Numbered from the stretch's first letter, positions 9,199 to 20,142 are shown. The stretch is 64,000 nucleotides of DNA from Candidatus Kuenenia stuttgartensis (GCA_945891385.1 CAMDDJ010000009.1:1-64000); one strand, 5' to 3'. A program made the numbers and translations. The notes: generated from the sequence alone by a model not told the origin.

Positions 9199-12100
9199 GG
9201 ATCTTCTCCTCCGCCTGCTTGGCCTCTGCCTGTTCCTGTTCTACGAGCTTTCGCAACTCTGCGAGGGCCCGCTTGTAGTCGGTGGGCATCACCTTCACGA
9301 ACCGTGACTTTTCGCTCTCCCAACGGTCGAGAATATCCCGGCCGCGGGTACTGCCCGTGTAGTCGACGTGCTTGGCGACCATCCCCTTCACGTAGTCGAG
9401 ATCCTGGCCGTCCAGCGGCTCGAGTTCCACCATCTCCCGGTTGACTCGGGTGGGGAAAGAGCCGTCGGCGTCCCAGACGTAGGCAATGCCGCCGCTCATC
9501 CCGGCGGCGAAGTTGCGGCCGGTGGGGCCGAGGATCAAGGCCCTGCCGCCGGTCATGTACTCGCAGCCGTGGTCGCCCGTGCCCTCGACGACGGCCTCGA
9601 CGCCCGAGTTCCGCACGAGGAACCGCTCGCCGCACTGGCCGCGGAGGTAGATCTCGCCGGCCGTGGCTCCGTAGGCGACGACGTTGCCGGCGATCACCTG
9701 ATCCTCGGCCTTGAAGGGGGCGTCGCGGTCGGGCCGAACGATGATCCGTCCGCCGGAGAGCCCCTTGCCGCAGTAGTCGTTGACGTCGCCCTCGACCGTC
9801 GCCTGCACCCCGGGCACGCCGAACGCCAGAATGCTCTGGCCGGCCGAGCCGCGGAAATTGAGCTTGATCGTGCCATCGGGCAGGCCGCCGGCCCCGTACC
9901 GCCTGGTGACCTCGCTCGAGAGGATCGTGCCGACGGTGCGGTTGATGTTGCGGATCGGCAGATCCAGTTCCACCGGCTGCTTCCGCTCGAGGGCCGGCTT
10001 GCAGAGGCCGACCAGCGTCGTCATGTCGAGCGACTCGGCGATCCCGTGGTCCTGCGACTCGGCACAGTGCGTCTTCACGTGGGCCGGAACCTCAGGCCGA
10101 TGGAGGATCGTCGAGAAGTCGAGCCCCTTGGCCTTCCAGTGGGCGATTGCCGCCCGGGTGTCGAGCCGGTCGACGCGGCCCACCATCTTGGCCACCGTGC
10201 GGAAGCCGAGCTTTGCCATGATCTCCCGCAGTTCCTCGGCCAGGAGGAAGAAGTAGTTGACGACATGCTCGGGCTGGCCGGCGAACCGGGCTCGCAGTTC
10301 AGGATCCTGCGTGGCGACGCCCACCGGGCAGGTATTGAGGTGGCACTTCCGCATCATGATGCAGCCCATCACCACGAGCGACGCCGTGGCGATTCCGAAT
10401 TCCTCCGCCCCGAGGAGCGTGGCCACGGCCACGTCCTTGGCTGTGCGGATCTGGCCGTCGGTCTGCACCACGATCCGGCTGCGGAGGTCGTTCATCACGA
10501 GCACCTGATGGGCCTCGGCCAGGCCGAGTTCCCAGGGCAGGCCTGCATGCATGATCGAGGTCTGCGGGCTCGCGCCGGTGCCGCCGTCGTGGCCGGAGAT
10601 CAAGACGACGTCGGCCTTGCCCTTCGACACACCCGCCGCCACGGTACCTACTCCAACCTCGGCCACGAGCTTGACGCTGATCCGGGCGTGGTGGTTGGCG
10701 TTCTTCAGGTCGTGGATCAGCTGGGCCAGGTCTTCGATCGAGTAGATGTCGTGGTGGGGCGGGGGCGAGATCAGCCCCACGCCCGGGGTCGAGTGGCGGA
10801 TCCGGGCGATCTCGCGGTCCACCTTGTGGCCCGGCAGTTGCCCGCCCTCGCCCGGCTTGGCCCCCTGGGCCATCTTGATCTGAATCTCCTTGGCGTTGAC
10901 AAGGTAGAGGCTCGTCACGCCGAACCGACCGCTGGCCACCTGCTTGATCTTCGAGTTCTTGCTGTCGCCATTGGGCTCGAGCTGATACCGGACGGGATCC
11001 TCGCCACCTTCGCCGGTGTTGCTCCAGCCGCCGAGCCGATTCATCGCGACGGCGAGCGTCTCGTGGGCCTCTTTCGAGATCGAGCCATACGACATCGCGC
11101 CGGTGGCGAACCGCTTCACGATCGCCTTGGCCGGCTCCACCTCGTCGAGCGGAATCGAGTGCTCGCTCCACTTGAAGTCGAGCAGTCCGCGGAGGGTGAG
11201 CAGTTTCGTCTGTTGCTCATCGATCAGACGCTGGAACTTCTTGAACTCGTCGCGGCTGTTGATTTGCGTCGCCCGCTGGAGCGAGGCCACCACGTCGGGA
11301 TTGAAGACATGCGCCTCGCCCTTCCGCCGCCAGGCATACTTGCCTCCCACGTCGAGTTCCAGCGTCTGCGGCACGTTGGTCTGCGGCCAGGCATGTTCGT
11401 GGCGGCGGAGCGTCTCCTCGGCCACCTCGGCCAGGCCGATGCCGCCGATCCGGCTGGGCGTCCGCGTGAAAAACTCGTCGATCAACGGCCGCTCCAGGCC
11501 GACTGCCTCGAAGATCTGAGCGCCGCGGTAGCTCTGCTGCGTCGAGATGCCCATCTTGCTCATCACCTTCAGGAGGCCCTTGGTGGCCGCCTTGACGAAG
11601 TTGGCATGCAGCTTCTCCCGTGGGATGTCGCCGTCGATCATTCGCTCAGCCTGCATCTGATCGATCGTGGCGAAGGCGAGGTAGGGATTGACCGCGCCGG
11701 CCCCGTAGCCGGTGAGCGTGGCGAAGTGATGCACCTCGCGGGCCTCGCCGGTCTCGACGACGAGCCCGCACATCGTGCGGCTGCCCTCGCGAACGAGATG
11801 GTGATGCACCGCGGCCGTGGCGAGGAGCGCGGGCACCGCGGCCAGTTCCCGGGTCGAACCCCGGTCAGAGAGCACGAGGATCGTCGCGCCGGCCGCAATC
11901 GCAGCCGAGGCCTCGGCCCGCAGTTCGGCGATCCGCCGCATCATGCCCGCGGCACCGTCGGCGGCCGGGAACAGCATCGAGAGCGTCTTGGCCGCGAGCC
12001 CGGGGTGATCGGCACACGTGCCCGAGCCGAGGGCCTTGATCCGGGCGCACTGGGCGTTGGTGATCACGGGTGTCTCGAGCCGGAGGAGCCGGGCCTGCTC

Positions 12101-13885
12101 AGGCGTGCTCGCCAGCAGATTCCCTTCGCGGCCGATGGTGGTGATCATCGAGGTGATGATCTCCTCCCGAATCGCGTCGAGCGGAGGATTGGTCACCTGG
12201 GCGAAGAGCTGCTTGAAGTAGTTGGCGAGCAACTGCGGGCGGTCGGAGAGCACGGCCAGCGGCGTGTCGTTGCCCATCGAGCCGATCGGCTCGGCGCCGG
12301 CGGTGGCCATCGGGGCGATGATCACGCGGAGATCCTCGAGCGTATAGCCGTGAGCCCGCTGGAGTTCGAGCAGGCTCGACCGTTCGCCCGCCACGCCCGC
12401 CGCCCGCCAGGGATCGACGGCATGAGCCAGGGCCGCCTCCCCGTTGCCGGCGGCCGGCAACACTTCATCGGAGGCGACCGCCCGCGACTTGGTCACGTCG
12501 GCCACGTTGGCCGGATCGGCCAGGTCGTCGAGCCGCACCTGGTTGGCCGACAGCCACTCCCGCCAGGGCTTGGCGGTGGCCAGCTTTCGCTTGATCTCGT
12601 CGTCTTCGACGATCCGGCCTTCCTTGATGTCGACGAGGAACATTCGTCCCGGCCGCAGCCGACCCTTCCGCACCACCTCGCCCGCCGGCAGTTCGAGCAC
12701 GCCCGCCTCGCTGGCCATCACGACCAGCCCGTCCTTCAGCTGCCACCACCGCCCCGGCCGCAGGCCATTGCGGTCGAGCGTGGCCCCGATCCGCACGCCA
12801 TCGGTGAAGGCCACCGCCGCCGGTCCGTCCCAGGGCTCCATCAGGCAGGCCTGATACTCGTAGTAGGCCTTGAGGTCGTCGGGCATGCTCTCATGGCCGC
12901 TCCACGGCTCGGGGATGCACATGCTGATCGCTTCCTCGATCGGCCGGCCGGCCATCACGAGCATCTCGAGCGCATTGTCAAAGCAGGCAGAGTCGCTGCC
13001 TCCCTCGCGGATCACCGGCTTGATCTTGTCGAGATCGGGGCCATACACCGGATGGGAGAGCATGCTCTCCCGGGCGTGCATCCAGTTGATGTTGCCGCGG
13101 ACGGTGTTGATCTCGCCGTTGTGGGCGATGTAGCGGAAGGGATGGGCCAGATCCCAGGTGGGGAACGTGTTGGTGCTATAGCGCTGGTGAACGAGGGCCA
13201 GGGCGCTCGTCAGCCGCTCGTCGGAGAGGTCCGGGTAATACTTGCTCACCTGATCGGCCAGCAGCAGCCCCTTGTAGACGAGCGTCTTGGCCGACAGCGA
13301 GCAGACGTAGACGAAGGCCTGCTCCGAGAGCCCGAGCGAACCGAGTTCGATCCCGAACCGCTTCCGCAGCACGAAGAGTTTCCATTCAAAGTGCTCGCGG
13401 CTGACGTCCTTGCCGCGGCCGACGAACGCCTGCCGGATGAACGGCTCCACCTCGCGGGCCGTACCACCGATCGACGAATTGTCGGTCGGCACCGTCCGCC
13501 AGCCGAGAAACTCGAGCCCCTCCTCGCCACAGAGTCTCTCGAAGAAGGCCTCAGCTGCCTCCCGGTCACCTTCCGACGGCGGCAGAAAGATGTTGCCCAC
13601 GGCCCAGTCGCCCGGTCCGGGAAGCTTGATGCCGGCCTGGGGCGCCGCCACGGCGAAGAACTCGGTCGGCATCTGCACGAGAATGCCGGCCCCGTCGCCA
13701 GTGAGCGGGTCGCAGCCACAGGCGCCGCGATGCGTCAGATTCTCGAGTACCTCGAGTCCCTGCCGCACGATCCGATGGCTCTTGCGGCCATACATGTTGA
13801 CGACGAACCCCACGCCGCAGGCGTCGTGCTCGTTGGCGGGATCGTAGAGGCCTTGGGCGGGGGGAAGTCCGGGTCGGCTGTTCAT
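9191..13885 (-). CDS. gltB: glutamate synthase large (alpha) subunit
   Basis: This 1564-aa enzyme makes two glutamates from glutamine and 2-oxoglutarate. The N-terminal amidotransferase starts after a short propeptide at Cys23 in [10 protein letters not shown]; cleavage exposes this nucleophile in the family. The central and FMN-binding domains follow (for example [21 protein letters not shown] and [13 protein letters not shown]). The [3Fe-4S] ligands are in [15 protein letters not shown]. The C-terminal GXGXG domain has the glycine repeats ([24 protein letters not shown]). It lies between an upstream lysR gene and gltD on the same strand, which suggests one regulated operon. A very long antisense ORF opposite it is a GC-bias artefact. 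Confidence 0.98.
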   Translation of the reverse strand: MNSRPGLPPAQGLYDPANEHDACGVGFVVNMYGRKSHRIVRQGLEVLENLTHRGACGCDPLTGDGAGILVQMPTEFFAVAAPQAGIKLPGPGDWAVGNIFLPPSEGDREAAEAFFERLCGEEGLEFLGWRTVPTDNSSIGGTAREVEPFIRQAFVGRGKDVSREHFEWKLFVLRKRFGIELGSLGLSEQAFVYVCSLSAKTLVYKGLLLADQVSKYYPDLSDERLTSALALVHQRYSTNTFPTWDLAHPFRYIAHNGEINTVRGNINWMHARESMLSHPVYGPDLDKIKPVIREGGSDSACFDNALEMLVMAGRPIEEAISMCIPEPWSGHESMPDDLKAYYEYQACLMEPWDGPAAVAFTDGVRIGATLDRNGLRPGRWWQLKDGLVVMASEAGVLELPAGEVVRKGRLRPGRMFLVDIKEGRIVEDDEIKRKLATAKPWREWLSANQVRLDDLADPANVADVTKSRAVASDEVLPAAGNGEAALAHAVDPWRAAGVAGERSSLLELQRAHGYTLEDLRVIIAPMATAGAEPIGSMGNDTPLAVLSDRPQLLANYFKQLFAQVTNPPLDAIREEIITSMITTIGREGNLLASTPEQARLLRLETPVITNAQCARIKALGSGTCADHPGLAAKTLSMLFPAADGAAGMMRRIAELRAEASAAIAAGATILVLSDRGSTRELAAVPALLATAAVHHHLVREGSRTMCGLVVETGEAREVHHFATLTGYGAGAVNPYLAFATIDQMQAERMIDGDIPREKLHANFVKAATKGLLKVMSKMGISTQQSYRGAQIFEAVGLERPLIDEFFTRTPSRIGGIGLAEVAEETLRRHEHAWPQTNVPQTLELDVGGKYAWRRKGEAHVFNPDVVASLQRATQINSRDEFKKFQRLIDEQQTKLLTLRGLLDFKWSEHSIPLDEVEPAKAIVKRFATGAMSYGSISKEAHETLAVAMNRLGGWSNTGEGGEDPVRYQLEPNGDSKNSKIKQVASGRFGVTSLYLVNAKEIQIKMAQGAKPGEGGQLPGHKVDREIARIRHSTPGVGLISPPPHHDIYSIEDLAQLIHDLKNANHHARISVKLVAEVGVGTVAAGVSKGKADVVLISGHDGGTGASPQTSIMHAGLPWELGLAEAHQVLVMNDLRSRIVVQTDGQIRTAKDVAVATLLGAEEFGIATASLVVMGCIMMRKCHLNTCPVGVATQDPELRARFAGQPEHVVNYFFLLAEELREIMAKLGFRTVAKMVGRVDRLDTRAAIAHWKAKGLDFSTILHRPEVPAHVKTHCAESQDHGIAESLDMTTLVGLCKPALERKQPVELDLPIRNINRTVGTILSSEVTRRYGAGGLPDGTIKLNFRGSAGQSILAFGVPGVQATVEGDVNDYCGKGLSGGRIIVRPDRDAPFKAEDQVIAGNVVAYGATAGEIYLRGQCGERFLVRNSGVEAVVEGTGDHGCEYMTGGRALILGPTGRNFAAGMSGGIAYVWDADGSFPTRVNREMVELEPLDGQDLDYVKGMVAKHVDYTGSTRGRDILDRWESEKSRFVKVMPTDYKRALAELRKLVEQEQAEAKQAEEKIHG

Positions 13886-13927
13886 GAAACGAATCCGTGC
13901 TACGGGGAAAGTTCGGGTGGTGAGCGG

Positions 13928-14863
13928 TCAGGTGACGGCGGCCGCGGCCGCGGGCACTACGTCGAGATCGGCGGCATGGCCGCGGAGCAGATCGAGAAAC
14001 CGCTGCACGGTCGGGGCGAGCGGCCGGTTGCGGCAGCGGATGATGCCCAGGGGCCGCACGAGCAGCCGTGCCGCCTCGGCGTCGGCGATCCTCACGCGAG
14101 CGAGCGTGCCGGCGGCTACCTCGCGGAGCACGCTCGGCTCCGGCAGAATCGACACGCCGGCGTCGATCTCGATGGCCCGCTTGATTGTCTCGATGTTGTC
14201 GAACTCGAGCACAACCTCCGCCTCGACACCCTCCGCGTCGAGCACGCGGTCGATCTCGTGCCGGATCACGAGGTCGGAATCGAAGGCCACGAGCGGCAGG
14301 CCAGCAAGGGCCCCAAGCGGCGCCTCGTCGACTCCGGCCAGCGGATGCGACGGGGCGCACACGATCACCATTGGCTCATCACGCCACGGCTCCGCCTCGA
14401 CGAGCCGTGTGCTTCGCGGATAGCTCACGATCCCGAGGTCGGCCTCGCCGTTCTCCACCGACTCGAGCACCCGCTCAGGGTGGAGGTATTCGAGCCGCAC
14501 GTTGGCCTTTGGATGGAGGGCGCGAAACTCTTGGAGATAGCTGCTCATGTGGTGCAGCCCCACGGAATAGATCGCAGCCACCCGCACCCGACCGGCCACC
14601 TCATCGTGCAGCGTGCGTACTTCATCTTCGAGGGCATCGTAGGCGGTCAGGAGTTTCCGGCAGCCGTCGAAAAACACCTTGCCCTCGCGGGTCGGTGCCA
14701 GCGGCCGCTTCGAACGCTCAATCAACTGCACGCCCAGGCGACTCTCGAGCTGGCCCACCACCTGGCTGGCCCCCGACTGGGAAATGCCGTTGTCCTCGGC
14801 CGCCCGGGAAAAACTCCGCCGGCTGACGATGTCGCAGAAGATTTTGAGTGACTTGAGGTTCAC
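13928..14863 (-). CDS. LysR-family transcriptional regulator upstream of gltBD
   Basis: The 311-aa protein has an N-terminal winged helix (LKIFCDIVSRRSFSRAAEDNGISQSGASQVVGQLESRLGVQLIER, residues 5-49) and a substrate-binding region. The latter shows the usual LysR pattern of strands and loops (GRVRVAAIYSVGLHHM, GEADLGIVSYP, PLVAFDSDLVIRHEID, GVSILPEPSVL). It lies 42 bases upstream of gltB on the same strand, so it may control glutamate synthase in the manner of GltC, or of CysB-like regulators that respond to metabolites; the effector cannot be told from sequence. The gene is preceded by a 650-bp spacer shared with the divergent porin gene. Confidence 0.93.
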   Translation of the reverse strand: MNLKSLKIFCDIVSRRSFSRAAEDNGISQSGASQVVGQLESRLGVQLIERSKRPLAPTREGKVFFDGCRKLLTAYDALEDEVRTLHDEVAGRVRVAAIYSVGLHHMSSYLQEFRALHPKANVRLEYLHPERVLESVENGEADLGIVSYPRSTRLVEAEPWRDEPMVIVCAPSHPLAGVDEAPLGALAGLPLVAFDSDLVIRHEIDRVLDAEGVEAEVVLEFDNIETIKRAIEIDAGVSILPEPSVLREVAAGTLARVRIADAEAARLLVRPLGIIRCRNRPLAPTVQRFLDLLRGHAADLDVVPAAAAAVT

Positions 14864-15510
14864 GAAGCCTTAAAAAAGCGGCCCAGAAGCCGAATCAGGC
14901 ACCCTCATCCATGATGAATAAACCGAATAAAGCCGCCTTGCATCATTCGGAAAACAAATGCAGCATAACCTGCTCAGGTGACCCGTCAAGTGGAAGCCTG
15001 CCTTGCGAAAAAGCGGGTCGCCGATGGGGACGGGTGGGGCCGGGGCGGATCACGGGGCGGATGACGGGGCGGATGCGACGTCACCTGGTGGGTCGGGATT
15101 GCCCGTGCCCCGTCGCCGGACGTTCGCTCCGCCCGTCCGGGGCTTCGCTCACTCCGAGGAAACTGCGCTTCGCCATCCTGGCTTCGCTGGTTTCCTAGGC
15201 CGGCTCTCGTGGCACAGGCAACCCCGACCTCGCCACCCTCGACTCGAAGCCCTTTCTCTGACGCCCGTGTACCAGTTGGCCCCCGGGGGCAGGCTTGCAG
15301 CCTGGCCATTGCGGTGCTGAACCACCTTTAGGAGTTCGATCCAACCATTCGCCCGAGCCAAAGAACCATCTTCCCCATCTTGCCTGGCCGGCAAATCCTG
15401 CAGGACCGGCATGACCGGAACCGATCTTTGAGGTGGCAGGGTCTCTCTCGAGGGCCCGGTGCCGCTGTCTGCCGTGCGCCCGAGGCATACGAACCAGCCG
15501 TGGACGGACC
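14864..15510. other. intergenic region between lysR and porin genes
   Basis: No supported gene lies in these 647 bases. The part next to lysR is relatively AT-rich and probably holds its promoter. Three tandem 12-bp units (GGGGCGGATNNN) lie at 15042-15077. A perfect 7-bp stem (CCGGACG...CGTCCGG) lies near 15117-15141, and CCGGC/GCCGG arms recur near 15389-15415. The ORF-track entries in this stretch are low-complexity shadows. Confidence 0.5.
15042..15077 (+). repeat. three tandem 12-bp units
   Basis: The units are GGGGCGGATCAC, GGGGCGGATGAC and GGGGCGGATGCG. They lie in the spacer upstream of the porin gene. They may be simple slippage repeats or regulator sites. Confidence 0.8.
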
Positions 15511-16983
15511 GTGAACGCTCGATGGTGGCGGATCCTCTGGCGCGTGGGCTTCCTCTGGCTCACGGTCTGCGCCGGGGTGCGGTCCGACGAGGTGCATCTC
15601 GCATTACCGGAGAACGAGGCGCAGGCTCTCGAATCATCGCTCGACGAGGCGGTCGTTCCGGAACCGTCCCTGGCGCCTGAGCCTGTGGCCGACGTCCCGG
15701 AACCCGCCGGGATCTCGGAGGCGGAGCTTCAGTGGCGGATCGATCAGGCTGTGGAGGCGCGGCTGGCGGGGATTCCGCGGCCGCGGTACATCCCCGCCAC
15801 CGACCTCGTGCCGCCGAAGGGCCTGAGCCTCTATGCCGACAAGCGGGGCAAGGTGCCATTCGCCCTCGCCCTCGACGGCTTCATCCAGTTGCGGTGGTTC
15901 GAGTTTGCCCGCTCGGCGACGTCGTATACGAACTCCGCCGGCCAGGTGCTGCCGGTCGAGAACATCAATACGTTCAACATCAACCGGTTCCTGATCTCGT
16001 TCAGCGGATTCCTGCTCGACGAGCGGCTGTTCTACAACTTCGCCTTCTTCGGCACGTCGAACGTCGGGGCTCGGGCCGGTGTCGTGCCGATCGGCCTGGC
16101 CGGCTGGAAGTTCAGCGATGCCGCGGCGGTCGGTGCTGGTGTAACGCTCATTCCCGCCACGCGGGAGTTCATCGAACAGTCGCCCTACACGGTGGGCATC
16201 GACCGGAGCATGGCCAACACCTTCTTCCGTCCCGGCTTCAGCCCGGGGGCGCAGGTCGCTGGCGATCTCGCCGACAACACGCTCCACTACCGGGCGGGCG
16301 TCTGGAACGCGATCGACGGAGGCCAGGCCGGCGCGCTGCGGCGGGGCTCCGCGATGGCCTTCGCCGGCAACACCTGGTGGGAGCCGTTCGCCCCCTGGGG
16401 CTTCGGCCAGGGCGACATGGAGCATCATGACGAGGCCGCCCTCCGGCTGGGCTGCAGCGGCCTCTATGCCGAGCCGTTCACTCAGATCATTCGCGGGATC
16501 AATCCCGAAGATACGATCGTGCGGCTCTCCGACGGCACGCCGCTGGCCCTTCCGGGGGCGCTCGGGCCGGGCTCGCAGGTCGATCAATATCGGTTCAATC
16601 TCGCCACGGTCGACGCCGGCTGGAAACTCGCCGGCTGGGCCGTCAACTTCGAGTATTACTTCCGCCTGCTCGACCAATTCCAGGGGGTCGGTCCGTTCGA
16701 TCGGGCGAGCATCTTCGACCAGGGGGGCATGGCCTACCTCTCGTGGGCGTTCATTCCGCGGAAGCTCGAGATCTACGCCCGCTCGAGCGCCGTCACCGGT
16801 CCCTTCGGCACCGGCCAGGAGTATGGCGGCGGTTGGAACTGGTACGTGAACCAGTCGCGGCAGGGCCGGTTTACGATCGAGGCGCTCCACATGAATCGCA
16901 ATCCCGCCCAGAACTTCCTCTATCCCTACCGGGCGGGCTACACCGGCACCGCGATCCAGACGCAGCTTGTGATGGCCTGGTGA
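15511..16983 (+). CDS. outer-membrane porin-like beta-barrel protein
   Basis: The product has about 490 aa. The GTG at 15511 is chosen because it starts a normal signal peptide (MNARWWRILWRVGFLWLTVCAGVRSDE), while the track start adds 26 Cys/Arg-rich residues. A Pro/Glu-rich segment and a short helix (ISEAELQWRIDQAVEARL) follow, similar to the coiled stalk region of planctomycete porins. The rest is rich in alternating aromatic strands (FALALDGFIQLRWFEFA, NFNINRFLISFSGFLLDERLFYNFAFFG). It ends in TQLVMAW, the terminal aromatic residue expected of outer-membrane barrels. It resembles phosphate-selective/OprO-P-like porins. The substrate is unknown. It lies 88 bases upstream of the symporter, consistent with a shared uptake unit. 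Confidence 0.75.
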   Translation: MNARWWRILWRVGFLWLTVCAGVRSDEVHLALPENEAQALESSLDEAVVPEPSLAPEPVADVPEPAGISEAELQWRIDQAVEARLAGIPRPRYIPATDLVPPKGLSLYADKRGKVPFALALDGFIQLRWFEFARSATSYTNSAGQVLPVENINTFNINRFLISFSGFLLDERLFYNFAFFGTSNVGARAGVVPIGLAGWKFSDAAAVGAGVTLIPATREFIEQSPYTVGIDRSMANTFFRPGFSPGAQVAGDLADNTLHYRAGVWNAIDGGQAGALRRGSAMAFAGNTWWEPFAPWGFGQGDMEHHDEAALRLGCSGLYAEPFTQIIRGINPEDTIVRLSDGTPLALPGALGPGSQVDQYRFNLATVDAGWKLAGWAVNFEYYFRLLDQFQGVGPFDRASIFDQGGMAYLSWAFIPRKLEIYARSSAVTGPFGTGQEYGGGWNWYVNQSRQGRFTIEALHMNRNPAQNFLYPYRAGYTGTAIQTQLVMAW

Positions 16984-17071
16984 GGCCGCGGCGCGAGCGG
17001 CGGTCCGCCGGCAGCCGGCGGAATCGGGTACAACTGCGGCGGCTCGACCGCTTCCGGGAACACCCTCGCCG

Positions 17072-18325
17072 ATGCGAACGCCCGCACTTCACTGGCAGAT
17101 CGCGATCGGGATGCTTGCCGGCGGGCTGCTCGGAGTGGCGTTCAATTTCTGGGGCGGCGACGGCGTGGCGGAACTCTGGGGCGGCCGCTTCCAACAGCTC
17201 GGAGGCCTGTTCCTCCGGATGCTCAAGATGGTGGCGGTGCCGCTGGTGGTCACGTCGCTGGCCAGCGGCGTGCTCGGCCTCGGTGGGGCGGCCCACCTCG
17301 GGCGGATGTTCAGCCGCACGCTTCTCTATTATCTCGTCACCAGCATGCTCGCGATCCTCACCGGACTCGTGGCTGTGGCCCTCATCCGGCCCGGGCTTGG
17401 CGGCGGCCCGCGACAGGTGGTCGCGGCCGACGGGGTCGGCGGCGGCGGTCTCGGTGAAGTACTCTTCGAGCAGATCGAAAATCTGATCCCCGCCAATCCC
17501 TTGGCGGCGTTCATCGAGCCCAACTTCCTCTCGATCATCGCCTTCACGATCGCCTTTTCGGTCTTCGCGCTGCACGCGGGGGGCGACGTGGCCCGCCGGG
17601 TGCGGACCGCGGCCGACACGGGCTTCGCCGTGATGATGGCGATGACCCACGCGATCATCCGGCTCGCGCCCCTGGGAGTTTTTTTCCTCGTCGCGGCCAC
17701 CACGGCCACCCAGGGCACCGACGTCTTCGTGTCGCTCTCCGCCTACATGCTGACGGTCGCGATCGCGCTTGCGTTTCACGCCTGTGTCACGCTCCCAGCC
17801 ATCGTGCGGATGCTGGCCCGCCGCAGCCCCTGGCGGTTCGCCCAGGCGATGTCGCCGGCCCTGCTCACGGCCTTCTCCAGTGCCTCCAGCAATGGCACGC
17901 TGCCGCTCACGATGGAATGCGTGGAGCACCGGGCCGGCATCCGCAACCGGGTCGGTTCGTTCGTGCTCCCGCTCGGGGCCACCGTCAACATGGACGGCAC
18001 CGCACTCTATGAGGCCGTGGCGGTCCTATTCATCGCCCAGATGCACTTCGGCCGCGAACTGCCGCTGGCCCAGCAGGCGGTGGTCTGCCTCACGGCGCTT
18101 CTCGCGAGCGTGGGGTCGGCGGGCATTCCCCACGCGGGCCTCGTGATGATGGCGATCATCCTGCAGGCGGTGGGGCTGCCGGCCGAATCCCAGGGGATCA
18201 TCCTGGCCGTCGACCGCGTGCTCGACATGGCCCGCACGTCGGTGAATGTCTGGAGCGACGCCTGCGGGGCGGCCGTGATCGACGCCCTCGAGGGGCCGGA
18301 CGCCCCCGAGGCAGAGGCGACCTGA
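17072..18325 (+). CDS. dicarboxylate/amino acid:cation symporter (SDF/DAACS family)
   Basis: The 417-aa polytopic protein has the layout of the GltP/DctA family, which couples glutamate, aspartate or C4-dicarboxylate uptake to Na+ or H+. Visible marks are the N-terminal helices, the Ser-rich hairpin region (LLTAFSSASSNGTLPLTME) and the signature FVLPLGATVNMDGTALYEA in helix 7. A second hairpin follows (SVGSAGIPHAGLVMM), then DRVLDMARTSVNVWSDACGA. It is 88 bases downstream of the porin gene and near gltBD, which suggests glutamate uptake, though dicarboxylate transport is equally possible. The length is normal. Confidence 0.95.
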   Translation: MRTPALHWQIAIGMLAGGLLGVAFNFWGGDGVAELWGGRFQQLGGLFLRMLKMVAVPLVVTSLASGVLGLGGAAHLGRMFSRTLLYYLVTSMLAILTGLVAVALIRPGLGGGPRQVVAADGVGGGGLGEVLFEQIENLIPANPLAAFIEPNFLSIIAFTIAFSVFALHAGGDVARRVRTAADTGFAVMMAMTHAIIRLAPLGVFFLVAATTATQGTDVFVSLSAYMLTVAIALAFHACVTLPAIVRMLARRSPWRFAQAMSPALLTAFSSASSNGTLPLTMECVEHRAGIRNRVGSFVLPLGATVNMDGTALYEAVAVLFIAQMHFGRELPLAQQAVVCLTALLASVGSAGIPHAGLVMMAIILQAVGLPAESQGIILAVDRVLDMARTSVNVWSDACGAAVIDALEGPDAPEAEAT

Positions 18326-18436
18326 CGGCCCGGCGGCGGAAGCCGCAGGCCGTGAGGATGACGCGGGCCGCCATTCGGCTACATTGTTGGGGGCGGGCGT
18401 TTCCAGTTTCGCATTGGCGGCAGACGAGGATTGGCC

Positions 18437-19486
18437 ATGCAACCAGGCACTGCTTGCGATCGGCGGCGTGGCTTCACGCTCGTCGAGGTGATCGTGGTGA
18501 TCGCGATCGTCGCCATGCTCGTGGCGCTCCTCTTACCAGCGGTACAGTCGGCCCGCGAGGCTTCCCGGCGGGTGCAGTGCGGCTCGAACCTCAAGCAGAT
18601 CGGGCTGGCGGTGCTTGGCTTCCACGAGGCCAGGCGGGCGCTGCCCACGACCGTCGCCTCTGGCAGTTACGATCCCTGGGGCGATTTCGATCCGCGGGGG
18701 GGCACGTCGCACTCCTGGCTCGTGCAGGTCCTGCCCTTCCTCGAAGAGCAGAACCGGGCCGATCTCTTCGACCTGGCTCGCGACCTGTTCGCCGCCAAGC
18801 CGGCCGGCGGCGGGTCGGGCCCGCAGGCCGACCGTCCTGCAATCCTCGTCTGCCCGAGCGACGGGGCCGGCGGCCCCGCCTTCTCCGATCCCGATCTCAC
18901 CCGAGGCGTGTCGCTTGGGCGGGGCAACTACGCCGCCTGGGCCAGCCCGTACCACGTGGAATACCAGCATCTTTACCCAGCCGTGCTGGCCTGGCGGGAG
19001 CAGAAGCCGCGGCTGGCCGACGTGACTGATGGAACCCACGCGGCGGTGATGGTCACCGAGATTCGCGGGGCCGAGACCGTGGGCGATGCCCGCGGTGCCT
19101 GGGCGGTTGGCTGGAACGGCGCGAGCGTGCTCGCCTACGACATGCACCACGGGGGTCGGCCGGGCGGGCCCTTCGCGCACTCGATCATTTCGCTCGGGCA
19201 CACGCAGCGGCCGAACATCAGCGATCCGTCGGTGAACGTGGACGTGCTCTACGATTGCCCCGATGCCAACTCGGCGAAGGCGGCCGGCATGCCCTGCGCT
19301 ACCTGGACGCCCTGGGGCGAGTGGCGTTACCTGTCGAGCGCACCGCGGAGCCGACATCCCGGGGGCGTTCAGTCGCTCTGGGCCGATGGCAGAGTCACGT
19401 TCCTTCCCGACAGCGTCGATGAGATCGTGATGGGCTATCTGATTGCGATCGACGACGGCCTGCGAATGGACGTGGCCGCCCGCTGA
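18437..19486 (+). CDS. DUF1559 family protein with prepilin-like N-terminus
   Basis: The 349-aa product starts at the ATG at 18437, with GAGGA six bases upstream; the track's TTG at 18431 is less likely. The N-terminus is [50 protein letters not shown], the typical pilin-like class III signal and helix. The H-x9-DG motif appears as RHPGGVQSLWADG near residue 310. The rest is a divergent DUF1559 body. It is a second paralogue in the window and is not close to pilus assembly genes. The role is unknown. It ends three bases before the stop of the convergent lipoprotein gene. Confidence 0.93.
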   Translation: MQPGTACDRRRGFTLVEVIVVIAIVAMLVALLLPAVQSAREASRRVQCGSNLKQIGLAVLGFHEARRALPTTVASGSYDPWGDFDPRGGTSHSWLVQVLPFLEEQNRADLFDLARDLFAAKPAGGGSGPQADRPAILVCPSDGAGGPAFSDPDLTRGVSLGRGNYAAWASPYHVEYQHLYPAVLAWREQKPRLADVTDGTHAAVMVTEIRGAETVGDARGAWAVGWNGASVLAYDMHHGGRPGGPFAHSIISLGHTQRPNISDPSVNVDVLYDCPDANSAKAAGMPCATWTPWGEWRYLSSAPRSRHPGGVQSLWADGRVTFLPDSVDEIVMGYLIAIDDGLRMDVAAR

Positions 19487-19489
19487 CAG

Positions 19490-19822
19490 CTACTGGCAAT
19501 CGGCACAGCCCGGTCCGCTCGGGCCACCGTAATCTCCACAGCCGCCACAGCCTCCGCACTTCTCGCAGTTGTCGATGCCCATTTCGTCCTTGTAGGCCTT
19601 CTGGGCGGCGGCCTCCTTGGAAAGCTTGAACTCGGGGCCGGCGGGGAAGTATTGAATGTCGTCCTGCAGGTAGTAGGCGCTCGGCAGCGTTTGGCCGCCG
19701 ACGTCCACTTGGCAGCCGGTCGTGGCGAGGCCAGCGAGCGCCACCATCGCGGCAAAGAGCCGGAGGGCGGTCGGGGCAGCCGAGCCCTGCGTCCGGGCGG
19801 TCGAGCGGAGCGGCGTGGTCAT
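19490..19822 (-). CDS. small Cys-rich lipoprotein
   Basis: The start at the ATG complementary to 19820-19822 gives 110 aa with a clear lipoprotein signal, ending in the lipobox LATTGC. The mature part has a short body (VGGQTLPSAYYLQDDIQYFPAGPEFKLSKEAAAQKAYKDEMG) and a Cys/Gly-rich tail (NCEKCGGCGGCGDYGG...CADC). The tail could bind metal or form disulfides. The upstream extension to 19906 is not needed. I recognise no named family; similar short planctomycete lipoproteins with 'YYLxDDxQYFPxGPEFxLxxE' are known to me only as hypothetical proteins. Confidence 0.75.
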   Translation of the reverse strand: MTTPLRSTARTQGSAAPTALRLFAAMVALAGLATTGCQVDVGGQTLPSAYYLQDDIQYFPAGPEFKLSKEAAAQKAYKDEMGIDNCEKCGGCGGCGDYGGPSGPGCADCQ

Positions 19823-20042
19823 GGGCGTGTCCACCTGCGGGGCGTGCCGCCCGCCGGTCGTCGGCGGGCGATCGCGAGCTGCCGGTCCGGCAGACCTCGT
19901 GATCACTCGTCGTATCGACCGATTCGATCGGCAAACTTCAGGCGACCGTCACAATCCCACCGCCAGTCTGCCCCGCTTGCCAGGCTGACTCCCGAGCCTG
20001 CCCAGTGTGACGCAAGCCCGCATCTGGCTTCCGTGTGGCACC

Positions 20043-20121
20043 GGCTCGGGGGCGGCAGAAGTCGCGTCGCGGGCGAGGATACGCCCTGAATGCTCCGCGA
20101 GCGTCCGCCGACCCCCGAGCC
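20043..20121 (+). repeat. dispersed 79-nt structured repeat, copy 1
   Basis: The unit begins GGCTCGGGGGCGGC and ends GCCGACCCCCGAGCC, which pair as an outer stem with one bulge. Inside lie GGGCG-AGGATA-CGCCC and GCTC-CGC-GAGC hairpins. Copy 2 follows after 21 bases. Confidence 0.9.
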
Positions 20122-20142
20122 TCCGGTACACGCGGACGCACC

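Noticed and set aside
9368-14851. 1827-aa ORF on the plus strand opposite gltB
   Set aside because: The gltB frame has full motif support; the antisense frame stays open only because GC-rich codons avoid TTA, CTA and TCA. It has no recognisable domain and no credible start.
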